NCBI GenBank assembly: GCA_000223315.2
Contig: AFUS01000004.1
Location: forward strand, 1 to 64,000
Length of the DNA: 64,000 nt
Direction: 5' to 3'
Source: Parvimonas sp. oral taxon 393 str. F0440
GTDB taxonomy: Bacteria; Bacillota; Clostridia; Tissierellales; Peptoniphilaceae
Of this stretch, positions 23,601-33,050 are shown piece by piece. Numbering within the stretch: the first letter of the stretch is position 1; each line of letters starts with the position of its first letter. Made by a program: the position numbers and the translations under genes. The notes under the pieces were generated by a model that saw only the letters and a list, made by a program, of their open reading frames with translations, searched no databases and was not told the origin of the DNA.

Positions 23601-25352
23601 CAAAAATTGGAATTCGACGTAAAAATCGACGTTACTGCTCCTGTAATTGCTAAACCTAAGGTTGAAGGAAAAATTTACAAACCTGAAATTACAGATAATT
23701 TAAGTGGTGTTGAAGAAACATTCTTAAAATATATTGATTCAAATGGAGATACTAAATGGATACTTCCAAAAGATGACGGTACTTTTGAAATTCCTGATGG
23801 AGTAGAACATAAGAATATTTCTATTCATACTTTTGACCATGCAGGAAATATTTCTTCACTTAATTTAGATGGATCAACTTATGTTGAACAAGAACAAAAA
23901 CCACAAGATTTAGGAGCTAACATAAGACCTATATTCAAAGTAACAAACTATAAAGACTTTGAAGGAAAACATATTGAAGGTTCTGAAAACTTAAATATGT
24001 TCCCAATTGAAATCAATTGGAAACAAGATGTTTGGGTTAATGACGGAACAAACTGGAATCCAATGAGAAATTATAACTATTCTAACGGATTAGTAAATGT
24101 TGCTCCGGGAGCATATACATTCTACATTGCTCAAATTCCTGATATATATGAACCTTTGACTTCACAAATGAACAGCATAACTGCTGAAAAAGATAAAACT
24201 AAAGATCTTGTTTTGGAAACAAAACAAAAAGAAGAAAAAATTCCGGCAGGACATGGAGAAGTTAATATCAGATTACAAATAGAAGACTATGCTGAGGATT
24301 ATATGGGTCCTGGTGCAACTTATGTAATCAAAGATAAAGATGGAAATGTAATTAATATAGATAATTTCAAAACTTATACTAAAGTTTACGAATCTCCAAT
24401 AAAGGATGAAGACGGAAAACTTACAGGAGTTAATTTCCACAGAGCTAAAATGACTGTTTTACCTGTTGGAGAGTATACTGCTGAAATTACTACAAGTGAT
24501 GATTCTTTAACATTTGAAACAAAAACAATTAAATTTACAGTTGAAGAAAACAAACCAAAGAAGGTAATCTTTAAGACAAAAGAAACTATAAAAGATGTTG
24601 TAAATGTTTCTTTTGAAGGTTTGGATGAGCTTCCTGAAGGAATAAAAGTAACTCTTGAAAATGTTGATTCAAAGGAAAAAACTGAATTAACACAAAGTAA
24701 ATTTAATAAAAAAGTATTCCACGGAGATATTCCAAATGGTAAATATAAAGTTACTATAGAAGTTCCTGAAGGATATAAAGTAGATAGAGAAACTTTTGAA
24801 ATTACAGTTGCAAATGACAAAGTTAAAGAAGTTGTAAATATCAAAAAATTAGTAACATTAACTGATAAAGATAATAAAGTTACAGTTTCAGGTTACGGTT
24901 TACAAGAAGATTGGACTCTAAAAGCTGAAGTTAAAGATAAAAATTCAGTTGAAAAGTTAAAAGATTCTGACTCTGATTTATACGACATTTACTTTGTTGA
25001 TAAAGACGGTAATAAGGTTGATGTTCCTGAAGGCGAATACAATGTTTCAATAGTAAAAGCTACAGGAAAGACAGCAAAAGCCGTTCACTATGTAAATAAC
25101 GAAGGAAATCTTGAAAATATTGAATTTACTCAAGATGATACTAAAGTAATGTTTAAGGCAACACACTTCTCAGTTTACGCGGTTGAATATGCTAAAAATG
25201 AAGAACCGGGACAACCGGGACAACAACCTCCTAAGAAGAGAAAAGGACTTGTAAAGACAAATCTTGATTCAAATGTTTTAGGACTTGTTGCAATAGCAGT
25301 TGCTTCTTTAGGAATGGCAGTAGTTGTTGGTAAAAAGAGAAAAAATAAATAA
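20652..25352 (+). CDS. Secreted, membrane-anchored subtilisin-like (S8) surface protease
   Basis: A 1566-residue exoprotease. Signal peptide 1-25 (cut after VFA), inhibitor-like propeptide about 50-137, basic SKRKKRS at 151-157 as a possible maturation site, then the S8 catalytic domain: Asp185 (SVLDTGVD), His252 (ESHGMHVSG), oxyanion Asn360 (AAGND), Ser599 (GTSMATPH). A protease-associated (PA) insert covers about 440-545. Further on are an Fn3-like domain, a FlgD-type Ig domain around AISPNGDNNKD and several beta-sandwich repeats. The C-terminus has a proline-rich spacer, LVKTN, a hydrophobic span and KKRKNK: a sorting-signal layout without a proper LPXTG. Likely acts on host or peptide substrates (C5a peptidase/lactocepin relatives). 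Confidence 0.93.
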   Translation: MKKRFLTLLLTFSLLLSSTSAVFANEKVNKFPKITKTTDKFKENENEEKTYIVVLKENSEVDFASLKTAEGKKAREAKSKALINAFKAELDKADISYETYYEYDLLFAGIALKTKVKNIKKISKMASVESVEVSNEFLKPTVKKSEKEFNSKRKKRSLDSNNLMKVTDELRKKYNGQGRVVSVLDTGVDVNHDILRVSEVAKGKYPTKASMDQKMKEAGINYGSWRTDKVVYAHNYSTNGENVKEEMREESHGMHVSGISVGNPEKESEFTQEDGTTKKEKIIGTAPEAQLIFMGVFQGQSTYTHIYAKALEDSVKLGADSINLSLGAPNGSVASVGKAMDKAIAYARKMGVIVAIAAGNDGHFGAFSANPPATNPDYGTVGQPGVAKDALTVAAMYTDVERVRTISIEGVQGVLKSGDYFPGYDYQGDPVPEKNFIPDGQDFAKYNVVEAGLGNEDSDYDGKDVKDKVVLVKRGGATFADKIKLAGEKGAKGVIIYNHEDGGDDLISMAFGDQITDVKIPSVFIGNSAGKKIIENINKEVKFTRQLSAIPYADGGQLTDFSSYGWASDGSFKPDITAPGGLIYSSINNNKYATMSGTSMATPHIAGAVALVRESLNKRHPEIKGDKEYDIIKALMMSTADPVKEKGTENYVSPRKQGAGAVNVEKATSSELYVVDSNNNPKVRLNDVDSKFDINLKVVNIGNKPRTLKYKTVLGTDAVADGKFTLKTNTLETIQGKEITVPANGSVDVKITVDASKHNKKLSEQMPNGYFLEGFVFFEDAKDNTKEVSIAFSGFKGKWANVPLWEKPVYEFDLSKTLPMYMLQGNTYTGDVTSLVTVENNPYARGKQWTGDNGKQYNFVGSKGEIPLGFNAGNVSFSKDNLAISPNGDNNKDFVAFKGVFYRNTQYIKAKVYDENGNLVYENGSGYAYKNSNNYSDGTERSNIIDQTFWNGVKNDGTALPEGKYKYVITANSEVPGAAVENEQKLEFDVKIDVTAPVIAKPKVEGKIYKPEITDNLSGVEETFLKYIDSNGDTKWILPKDDGTFEIPDGVEHKNISIHTFDHAGNISSLNLDGSTYVEQEQKPQDLGANIRPIFKVTNYKDFEGKHIEGSENLNMFPIEINWKQDVWVNDGTNWNPMRNYNYSNGLVNVAPGAYTFYIAQIPDIYEPLTSQMNSITAEKDKTKDLVLETKQKEEKIPAGHGEVNIRLQIEDYAEDYMGPGATYVIKDKDGNVINIDNFKTYTKVYESPIKDEDGKLTGVNFHRAKMTVLPVGEYTAEITTSDDSLTFETKTIKFTVEENKPKKVIFKTKETIKDVVNVSFEGLDELPEGIKVTLENVDSKEKTELTQSKFNKKVFHGDIPNGKYKVTIEVPEGYKVDRETFEITVANDKVKEVVNIKKLVTLTDKDNKVTVSGYGLQEDWTLKAEVKDKNSVEKLKDSDSDLYDIYFVDKDGNKVDVPEGEYNVSIVKATGKTAKAVHYVNNEGNLENIEFTQDDTKVMFKATHFSVYAVEYAKNEEPGQPGQQPPKKRKGLVKTNLDSNVLGLVAIAVASLGMAVVVGKKRKNK

Positions 25353-25365
25353 GAAAAGATAATTT

Positions 25366-25397
25366 AAAAAGTGGTTACGATGTAGCCACTTTTTTTA
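25366..25397 (+). terminator. Terminator after the protease gene
   Basis: AAAAAGTGGTTAC / GTAGCCACTTTTTTT hairpin with a GAT loop, starting about 14 bases behind the stop codon. Confidence 0.85.
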
Positions 25398-25559
25398 TGT
25401 AATGAGTTTTTTAGAATTTTATGATTTATTAAAGCAGGTAAATAGTAGTTTTTATTGAGAAGACGGTTTTATTTTATAATTAAAATTTTATTGAAAAACT
25501 TAAAAAGAAATGTTATAATTATAAAAACGATATAGAATATCAATAAAAAGAGGTAGCAT

Positions 25560-25996
25560 ATGGAAATAAAAAAGTTTTAAAAGAAGATTTAGAGAAACTT
25601 ATTCCGAGTTTTAAAAAAGCATTTAATGAGAGTGAGTGGAATCAAAGATGGACAGATGAAAGTGTTAGAATTTCTTTAACCAATATTTTTGATTTTCCAC
25701 ATTTTTATGGGCTTATTGCCATAAAAGAAGGTGTTCCGGTTGGAGCCATATTAGGACATGTACAAACTTTTAATGATGGGAAAACATACTATATTGATGA
25801 ACTGTTCGTTGATCCGATTTTTCAAAAACAGGGAATAGCAAAAGCATTATATGGTGATGCTATAAGAGAATTGAAAAAATTGGGAGTTTCCGGAGCGTTT
25901 TTTACAACTTTAACAAATTCTTCGGCATATGATTTTTATAAATCTCAAGGAGCTATTCATTTGGAGGATAGTGCTGTATTTTATCATCCTTTTTAA
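25560..25996 (+). CDS. GNAT-family N-acetyltransferase (one frameshift)
   Basis: About 145 residues. ATG 25560 follows AGAGGTAG. The first six codons run into a stop; one extra A in the six-A run 25568-25573 gives MEIKKVLKEDLEKLIPSF and joins the rest. The acetyl-CoA site region reads IDELFVDPIFQKQGIAKALY, with the Q-x-x-G-I-A-x-A loop of GNAT enzymes, and a C-terminal NSSAYDFYKSQGAI typical of the fold. Acceptor substrate unknown. Flanked by terminators, so monocistronic. Confidence 0.8.
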
Positions 25997-26008
25997 TAAA
26001 TAGTATTT

Positions 26009-26037
26009 AAGCGATTACAAAAAGTAGTCGCTTTTTA
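26009..26037 (+). terminator. Terminator after the acetyltransferase gene
   Basis: AAGCGATTAC / GTAGTCGCTTTTT hairpin just behind the stop codon. Confidence 0.75.
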
Positions 26038-26084
26038 TATAGTCTTTTATAAAAAAGTGATCTTTTGGGCACTTATTAAATTAT

Positions 26085-26462
26085 TTACTTCCGATTATTA
26101 TCCCAATTTTTTCTTGAAAAATAAGGAAAGATTAAACCTATCAGTATAAAAATTACTCCTAATAGAGAAAATCCATTTGTATTTTTGATATATACAACGA
26201 AAAATATAATCCCTAAAATCAAGAGCCTTCCGGATATAATATAATTTTCATAGTATTTTTCAAAATATTTATTTCTAAATATTTTAAATTTTCCTATTTT
26301 GGTAAAAAATACTAAGTAGGAACTTATACAAATACAAGTTACAGCTATAATAGTAATATAAAATTTATTCACATTTAGTAAATTTAAAAATCCAATTATA
26401 AAACCGGAAAACAATACAACTAAAAATGATTTGTATAAATCTCCTGTACTCATTCTTTTCAT
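26085..26462 (-). CDS. Small membrane protein, four predicted spans
   Basis: A 125-residue hydrophobic protein with four likely membrane spans and a basic loop KIGKFKIFRNKYF between spans two and three. It ends KNWDNNRK on the cytoplasmic side. I do not recognise a family. An ATG with an AGAGGAAT ribosome site begins the gene at 26462. It is converging with the acetyltransferase and stands alone. Confidence 0.6.
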   Translation of the reverse strand: MKRMSTGDLYKSFLVVLFSGFIIGFLNLLNVNKFYITIIAVTCICISSYLVFFTKIGKFKIFRNKYFEKYYENYIISGRLLILGIIFFVVYIKNTNGFSLLGVIFILIGLIFPYFSRKNWDNNRK

Positions 26463-26552
26463 TTTTTATTCCTCTAATTTTCAATTAATAAATTTATTCG
26501 TTTTTATTTTCCTTTAAGTATTTATCTAAGGTTTTTGTGAGTTTAAATAAAA

Positions 26553-26900
26553 ATAATTCACGTTATAGCAGTTTGTAAAGAGATATTTCCTAACACGTCA
26601 TCTCGACCGTAGTGTAACGGAGTGGAGAGATCTCACACTATTATTTGTTTACAAATAATAGTAAGTCCTGTAAAGGACTTAGAAATAAAACAATTAGATA
26701 AAATTTGTAAATCACCTAAAGACTAATTTAGTACGAAATTTGCATATTAAATGTATCTACGATACATTTACTTTTGATTGTTTACAATCAAAAGTATGAG
26801 ATTTCTCCACTTCACTTCACTACGTTCCGTTTCGGTCGAAATGACGCATAAAGGAATAATCTTTGTTCTACAGCTAGACGTTAAAAGTAAATAATCATCA
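26553..26900. repeat. Mosaic palindromic intergenic repeat, island 4 (halves in swapped order)
   Basis: Here the right half (TTCACGTTAT ... ACACGTCATCTCGACC ... GAGATCTCA, 26556-26637) comes first, followed by TATTATTTG / CAAATAATA and AGTCCTGTAAAGGACTT, and the left half with its TGTATCtacGATACA module follows at 26753-26896. The halves thus exist independently of each other. Confidence 0.8.
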
Positions 26901-27072
26901 AACTATTATCCTATATTTATATCATAACACAAATCTCTCAAAAAGCAATAGTTTAATTTATTAAATTCAAACAGTTTTTCTTCAATATTATAACTTTATA
27001 ATTATTTTATTGCTTATTTCTTGAATTTATATTAAAATATTGATAGTAAAATGAGTTTTTTAAGGAGTTTTT

Positions 27073-28208
27073 ATGATTTATTTAGATAATGCCGCGACTA
27101 CGAAAGTTCGCGATGAAGTTATAGATATTATGGTAAAATATTTAAAAGAAAATTACGGAAATCCGTCATCTCTTTATGATTTTGGATATTCCGTTTCTAA
27201 AGATATAAATTCTTGTAGAGAAGTTATAGCAAAATATATAAATTGCAAGGCTGAAGAGGTGTTTTTTAACTCCTGTGCGACAGAGGGAAATAATACTGCA
27301 ATTTTTGGAGCGATTTCAAGTGCAAAGGGAAAAAATATTGTTTCAACAGAGATTGAACACTCCTCCGTTTTTAATGTCTATAAATTTTTAAAAGAGAAAA
27401 AAGAGATTAGATTTTTAAAATTGGATGAATTAGGCTATATCGACATTGAGAGTGTAAAAAATCTCGTAGATGAAAATACTGAAATAGTTTCAATAGCCTA
27501 TGTTCATAATGAGCTTGGCATTATTCAAGATGTTGAAAGCATTGGAAAAGCGATTAAGGAAAAGAATAAGAAATGTATTTTTCATGTTGACTCTGCTCAG
27601 GCTTTCGGGAAAGTAAATATTGATGTAAAAAAATCCAAGATTGATATTTTAACTTTGAGTGGACATAAAATTCACGCTCAAAAGGGAATTGGTGCAATAT
27701 ATGTAAATAAAAATATAAATTTAAGACCTTTTGTTTTGGGTGGAGGTCAGGAAAAAGACTTTAGATCCGGAACGGAAAATGTGGCTGGAATAATGGGTTT
27801 AAAGGTCGCTACCGAATTTATGTATGAAAATTTAGATAATAGAAAAAACATTTGGAAAACTTAAGAGATTTACTGATTTCAGGCATTTCAAAAATAGAAA
27901 ATCACAAATTTTTAACTACTAAAGACGGAGTTCCGAATATTGTAACTGTCGCTTTTGAAAATATCAGAAGTGAGGTGCTTTTACATTTCTTGGAGAGTGA
28001 AAAGATTTATATTTCAACAGGCTCTGCTTGTAGTAAGGGTAAAAAGAGCAGAACTTTTGACGGGATAGGTCTTGACAACAAATATAATGACGGAGTTGTA
28101 AGGATTTCTCTTTCCGAGTTTAATACAGAAGAAGAAATTAAAGTTTTTATTGAAAATTTAGAAAAGTATGTAAATGAAATTAGAATGATTATGAAAAGAG
28201 GAAGATAA
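27073..28208 (+). CDS. Cysteine desulfurase, NifS/IscS type (one frameshift)
   Basis: PLP enzyme that takes sulfur from cysteine as a persulfide. The N-terminal part has MIYLDNAATTKV, the PLP lysine in LSGHKIHAQKG and RSGTENVAG; the C-terminal part has the active-site loop STGSACSKGKKSRT with the catalytic cysteine. The frame slips at the six-A run 27843-27848; one more A reads NRKKHLENLRDLLI and yields about 379 residues, normal for the family. It abuts thiI, so it most likely feeds sulfur to tRNA thiolation (NifZ-like in B. subtilis). Confidence 0.92.
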
Positions 28209-29380
28209 TGGATTATTTAATTAGCGTAAGTTTCGGAGAGCTGACTTTAAAGGGAGATAATAGAAAAGATTTTGAAAATAGAATTATAAAAAAGATAAAA
28301 AAAGCGATAGCAGATTTTGAAGTTGAAGAATTTTATAAGGAGCAGGGAAAAGTCTATATAAAGGCTGATAGAGAGCTTTTTGATGAAATGATTGAACAAA
28401 TTAAAAAAGTTTTTGGAATTTTTTATATCTGTGAAGTTTTAAGAACTGAAAAAAAGCTTGAAAATATAAGAGAGGCGACAAGAGTTTTAGTAAGTGATTT
28501 AGGAATAAATGAAGAAAAGACTTTTAAAGTCTTTGTAAATAGAGTTGATAAGAAATTTACTCCAAAATCTCCTGAACTTTCAAGGGATCTTGGAGGAGTT
28601 GTACTTAAAAATTTCGGAAATCTTTTAAAGGTTGACGTTCATAATCCACAAATGCCAATTTATGTAGATGTTAAAGAATATGTTTATGTCTATGTAAAGA
28701 GATATAAGGGCTTTGGTGGACTTCCAATTGGCTCAAGCGGGAGAGGACTTTTGCTTCTTTCAGGGGGAATTGACAGCCCCGTTGCTGGTTTTGTCATGGG
28801 TAAAAGAGGTATGGAAATTGGAGCAATACATTTTCATTCCTATCCTTTTACAAGTGAAAGAGGAGAGGAAAAAGTTAAAGACCTTGCAAAAATACTTTCA
28901 AATTATGTTGGAAAATTTACAATGACAAGCATAAATCTTTTACCGATTCAAAAGGAAATTGCAAGCAAATGCCCTGAAAAAGAAATTACTATTCTAGGCA
29001 GAATTTTTATGATGAAAATTGCAGAAAAACTTGCGATTAAACAAAATTATCACGCACTAATCACAGGAGAAAGTCTTGGACAGGTTGCAAGTCAAACTAT
29101 TCAAGGAATTACAGTTGTGGATAAATCTACTGAAATTTCAATTTTAAGACCTTTAATTGCAATGGATAAAACTGAAATCATTGACATTGCAAGAATGATT
29201 GACACTTATGAAACTAGTATCTTACCTTTTGAGGATTGTTGTACCGTGTTTTTACCAAAACATCCGGTAACAAAACCGAAGATTGAAGATATAAATAACA
29301 GTTTATCTCTTTTAGATGTGGATAGACTTATTGATGAAGCATTGGCTAATAAAAAAGTGTATGAAATAAATGAACAATAA
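28208..29380 (+). CDS. thiI: tRNA 4-thiouridine synthase ThiI
   Basis: Makes 4-thiouridine at tRNA position 8 and in some species the thiamine thiazole sulfur. Residues about 60-165 form a THUMP domain; the PP-loop ATP site LLSGGIDSPVAGFVMGKRG follows near 182. A length of 390 residues without a C-terminal rhodanese domain is the usual Firmicute form, which takes sulfur directly from a partner cysteine desulfurase, here the gene immediately upstream (one-base overlap of TAATG). Confidence 0.95.
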   Translation: MDYLISVSFGELTLKGDNRKDFENRIIKKIKKAIADFEVEEFYKEQGKVYIKADRELFDEMIEQIKKVFGIFYICEVLRTEKKLENIREATRVLVSDLGINEEKTFKVFVNRVDKKFTPKSPELSRDLGGVVLKNFGNLLKVDVHNPQMPIYVDVKEYVYVYVKRYKGFGGLPIGSSGRGLLLLSGGIDSPVAGFVMGKRGMEIGAIHFHSYPFTSERGEEKVKDLAKILSNYVGKFTMTSINLLPIQKEIASKCPEKEITILGRIFMMKIAEKLAIKQNYHALITGESLGQVASQTIQGITVVDKSTEISILRPLIAMDKTEIIDIARMIDTYETSILPFEDCCTVFLPKHPVTKPKIEDINNSLSLLDVDRLIDEALANKKVYEINEQ

Positions 29381-29485
29381 TACAAAGAGATTTTTCAGCT
29401 TTTAAAGTTTAAATTTGTTGTTACAGCTTTACTTTTTATTATAAAAGTATTAAAATATAGTTAGATATTTATTTGGAGGGTTTAT

Positions 29486-30283
29486 ATGAAAAGAATAAAA
29501 AGATTTTTAATGGCTCTTGCTCTTTTTTCACTTTCTATTACATCAGTAGGCTGTTCATCAAATGGTGGTGGAAAACTAACTAATGAAGAAATAATTAAGA
29601 AAATTGATGAAGCTTCAAAATCAGTAAAGAGCTCAAAAGCAAATGTTGAAAGTAAAGTAAGTTTTAATCTTGGTGGAAAAGATTATGTTACATCTGTAAC
29701 AATGGAAGCAGAGGCAATTTCAGAACCGTTGACAGTAAAAATTACCGGAAAAACAGAAACTCTTGGACAAAGTTTTGATATGAATATGTACATTACTGAA
29801 GAAAATATGTATATTCAAAATATGTTAACTAAAGAGTGGATGCATGTTAAAGATGAAAATCTTAAAAAAACATTGGAAGGACGTAAAAATTCAGCTAATT
29901 TCAATGATTCATTAGCACTTTTAAATGCAATGCAAAAAAATATAAAAGTAGAAGAAAAGGGTTCAAATTACGAAGCTACTTATTCAGGAATTGACGATTC
30001 AGCTAAAGAAGTCTTGAAGAAAATGATGGTTTCAAGTCAACCGGATGCGGTAAAAGCGCTAAAGAATATGGAAATAGAAAAACTGGATATCAAATATGTT
30101 ATAGATAAAAAGACATTTTATCCAACAGAATGTGAAATTAAAACAGGAATGAAAGTTTCAGAAGCCGGTCAGACTATGTCATTTGATATGGAAATGAAAA
30201 TCAAGTATTCTGATATAAATCAAGTTAAGGAAATAGTAATTCCTGATGAAGTTAAAAATGCAAAAGACTATAAATCTAATTAA
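29486..30283 (+). CDS. Lipoprotein, DUF6612/LppX-like, paralogue 1
   Basis: A 265-residue exported lipoprotein with signal peptide MKRIKRFLMALALFSLSI and lipobox SVGC (Cys23). The body reads IIKKIDEASKSVKSSKANVESK, then beta-rich sequence, and a C-terminal motif KYVIDKKTFYPTECEIK ... IPDEVKNAK shared by all four neighbours. The fold suggests a LolA/LppX-like lipid- or ligand-binding barrel (inference). It has its own promoter TTTACT-17-TAAAAT just upstream and a terminator at 30293-30327. Confidence 0.75.
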   Translation: MKRIKRFLMALALFSLSITSVGCSSNGGGKLTNEEIIKKIDEASKSVKSSKANVESKVSFNLGGKDYVTSVTMEAEAISEPLTVKITGKTETLGQSFDMNMYITEENMYIQNMLTKEWMHVKDENLKKTLEGRKNSANFNDSLALLNAMQKNIKVEEKGSNYEATYSGIDDSAKEVLKKMMVSSQPDAVKALKNMEIEKLDIKYVIDKKTFYPTECEIKTGMKVSEAGQTMSFDMEMKIKYSDINQVKEIVIPDEVKNAKDYKSN

Positions 30284-30292
30284 AGAAAATTT

Positions 30293-30327
30293 AATGCAGA
30301 TAAATGAAAGTTTATCTGCATTTTTTT
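30293..30327 (+). terminator. Terminator after lipoprotein paralogue 1
   Basis: AATGCAGATAAA / TTTATCTGCATT stem and a run of seven T. Confidence 0.85.
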
Positions 30328-30399
30328 GAATATTTTAAGTCTTTACTTTTTTAAAAAAATATATTAATATATACTTACACATTGATTTAGGGGGTTATT

Positions 30400-31254
30400 A
30401 TGAAAAAATAAAAAAATATTAATGGCTCTTGCTATTTGCTTAGTTTCTTTTATAGCAGTAGGCTGTTCATCAAAAAGTGATAATGACAATAATAACAATA
30501 ATAATAACAATAATAATAATACAAATAATAATCAAAAAAAGAAAATACAATATCAGCTGAAGAACTTTCAAATAAAATTTTAGAAGCTTCAAAAGCAGTA
30601 AAAAGCACAAAAGTTAAAGTTCAAAGCAAAGTAAAAAGTGATATTTTTGGAAAAGGAGCAACTTGTAATTCAGAAATTGAATCAACAATTTCATTAGAAC
30701 CACTTGTAGTTAAATTAGAAGGAAAGACTACTATAGTTGGACAAAAATCCAGTGGATACAATATGTATTTTAATGAAGAAGATATGTATTTTCAATCATC
30801 ATTTGATAAAAAATGGTATAAAATTAAAGATGGAAATTTCAAAAATGTTTTCGGAAAACAAAAAGATGTTGGAAATTTAGCGACTATTCCTGAATTAATT
30901 AAAGCTGTAGAAAAAAATATTTCAATAGTTGAAGAGGGTTCAAACTATGTAGTTACTTATTCCGGAAAGGACGAAACAGCTAAACAAGTACTTGAAAAAG
31001 CATCACTTTCAATTCAACCTACTTTGGCAAAGTCATTTGAAAATATGACTCTTGAAAATTATGAAGTAAAATATATAATTGATAAAACTACCTTTTATCC
31101 GCTAGATTGTGAGATAAAGATAAAAGCTACTGTTAAACAAGAGCAAGGTTCTGTATCATTTGATTCAGAAATGAAATTAACTTATTCTGATATAAATAAA
31201 GTTGAACCGATAAAAATACCGGATGAAGTTAAAAATGCTCCGGAAATGAAATAA
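30400..31254 (+). CDS. Lipoprotein paralogue 2 (three one-base losses)
   Basis: Homologue of the preceding lipoprotein. The signal peptide would read ILMALAICLVSFIAVGC, but after ATG 30400 two bases appear missing in the A-rich 30403-30416 stretch and one in the seven-A run 30534-30540; with these restored the frame is continuous to the TAA at 31254. Right behind the lipobox cysteine is a linker of asparagines encoded by AAT/AAC repeats (30480-30535). The C-terminal half (KYIIDKTTFYPLDCEIK, KIPDEVKNAPEMK) matches the family. Error or genuine decay cannot be separated here, but a sequencing cause fits the general pattern. Confidence 0.65.
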
Positions 31255-31310
31255 AAAGGTAATTAAAAATATATTACTATATAGTTACACATTGACTAAG
31301 GAGGTTAATT

Positions 31311-32084
31311 ATGAAAAAATTACAAAGAATATTAATGGCTCTTGCTCTTTGTTCTCTTTCTATTGGAGCAGTAGGCTGTTCATCAAATAGTAAGATGAGT
31401 AATGAAGAAATTATCAAGAAGATTGACGAATCTTCGAAATCGGTAAAGAGTTCGAAGTCAAAAGTGGAAAGTAAATTAAGTGTTAATCTTTCAGGTAAAA
31501 GTATAGTCACAACTGTTACAATGGACGCAGAAGCTACTGAAGATCCATTTGTCGTAAAAGTAGATGGAAAAGTGGAAACAGGCGGGAAAAGCAGAGATAT
31601 TAATATGTATATGCTGGGAGAAAAGATATATATAAAAAATATTTACAAAAAATGGGTACTTGCTAAAGATGCAAATTTAAGAAAGATATTTGAAGATAGA
31701 AAAAATATTGCTAAATTTGACAATATGGTAGAGCTTTTAAAATCTGTTGAAAAGAATTTCAAGGTAGAAGAAAAGGGTTCAAATTATGAAATTACTTATT
31801 CAGGAACGGATGCTTCTGCTAAAGAAGCCTTGAAAAAAGCTATAATTTCAACTCAACAAAACTCAGAAAAAATTCTTAAAAATATGGAAATTGAAAAACT
31901 TGAAATAAAATATCTAATTGATAAAAAGACATTTTATCCAACAGACTGTGAAATAAAGTCAACAGTTAAGGTTTCGCAAGGAACCAAAGAAATATCCTTT
32001 AATATGGATATAAAAGCAAATTATTTCGACATCAATCAAGTTAAAGAAATAGCAATTCCTGATGAAGTAAAAAATGCAAAATAA
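31311..32084 (+). CDS. Lipoprotein paralogue 3
   Basis: An intact 257-residue copy of the family: signal MKKLQRILMALALCSLSIGA, lipobox AVGC, then IIKKIDESSKSVKSSKSKVESK, close to paralogue 1. It shares the C-terminal block KYLIDKKTFYPTDCEIK and IPDEVKNAK. The 5' region (TTACACATTGAC then AAGGAGG) is also duplicated from that of paralogue 2, so the duplication unit included the leader. Terminated at 32111-32135. Confidence 0.75.
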   Translation: MKKLQRILMALALCSLSIGAVGCSSNSKMSNEEIIKKIDESSKSVKSSKSKVESKLSVNLSGKSIVTTVTMDAEATEDPFVVKVDGKVETGGKSRDINMYMLGEKIYIKNIYKKWVLAKDANLRKIFEDRKNIAKFDNMVELLKSVEKNFKVEEKGSNYEITYSGTDASAKEALKKAIISTQQNSEKILKNMEIEKLEIKYLIDKKTFYPTDCEIKSTVKVSQGTKEISFNMDIKANYFDINQVKEIAIPDEVKNAK

Positions 32085-32110
32085 TTGAAGAAAATAGAGA
32101 AAAATAATTT

Positions 32111-32135
32111 AATGCAGACTGAATGTCTGCATTTT
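32111..32135 (+). terminator. Terminator after lipoprotein paralogue 3
   Basis: AATGCAGAC / GTCTGCATT stem with T run, related in sequence to the terminator of paralogue 1. Confidence 0.8.
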
Positions 32136-32209
32136 TGCTTCAAAACTTATATTTACATTTTATTAAAGATATATTAAAATGTAATTAGCATTTGTTTTGG
32201 AGGTGTGAT

Positions 32210-33023
32210 ATGAAGATAATACAAAAAATTCTAGTATTTTTAACTATTTTTCGTTTTTATTATAGCAGTAAGTTGTTCATCTGATATTGACAAAGCTGGA
32301 AATGAAGAATTAGTTAAGAAAGTTACAGAAGCCACAAAATCAATAAAAAGTACAAATGCAAAAATAGAAACTAAACTAAATTTCACAAATCCGGATCAAA
32401 ATGTAAATGCAATTATAACTTTAAACAGCTCCATAACTACAAATCCGTCAATTGTAAAAATTAGTCGTAATGAAGAAAGAAATGGACAAAAGGTAGAGAA
32501 TATATTTTATATTACAGACGATACGGTTTATATAGAAGATGTAGAAACTAACACTTGGAAGAAGGCTATAAACGAAAAGTTTAGACAATCGTATAATCGT
32601 AGAATAAGCCTTACAAACTTTGAAAGTGTAACAGAATTTTTAAACTCTATTAAAAATAAAATGAAAGTGTCTGAACAGGACTTTTTTTATGAAGTTAATT
32701 ATTCAGGAAGTGATCTTTCTGTCAAAGAAGTCTTGGCAAAAATTACAACCTTGATTCAACCGGATATAGATAGATTAATAAAACAGCTATTGCCTGAAAA
32801 AATTGAAGTAAAATATATAATTGACAAAAAGACATTTTTACCGATAGAATGTAAAATAAAAGCTAAATTTGCATATTTTAAAGATGGAAAAAGGGTTGAT
32901 TCGGTATCTTTGGATGAAGAAATTACAGTAAAATATTCTGAAATCAATGAAGTTGAAGAAATAATAATACCAGAAGAGGCTAAAGACGGAAAATTTATAG
33001 AAGATGAACTATCTTATAATTAA
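32210..33023 (+). CDS. Lipoprotein paralogue 4, most divergent (two one-base losses)
   Basis: ATG 32210 follows GGAGG. The signal peptide frame breaks in two five-T runs (32247-32251 and 32254-32258); one T in each restores FLTIFSFFIIAVSC with a lipobox cysteine and continues to TAA 33023, about 271 residues. The family block is KYIIDKKTFLPIECKIK and IPEEAKD. It has its own promoter TTTACA-17-TAAAAT at about 32153-32181. The membrane-protein gene follows after 27 bases, so these two are probably cotranscribed. Confidence 0.68.
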
Positions 33024-33050
33024 CGATTGGACATTTAAGGAGTGAAAATT

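Noticed and set aside
24386-24844. 152-codon minus-strand ORF within the protease gene
   Set aside because: Shadow of the protease reading frame; no ribosome site or promoter.
28713-28925. 70-codon plus-strand ORF in thiI
   Set aside because: Overlaps the PP-loop region of thiI in another frame with no translation signals.
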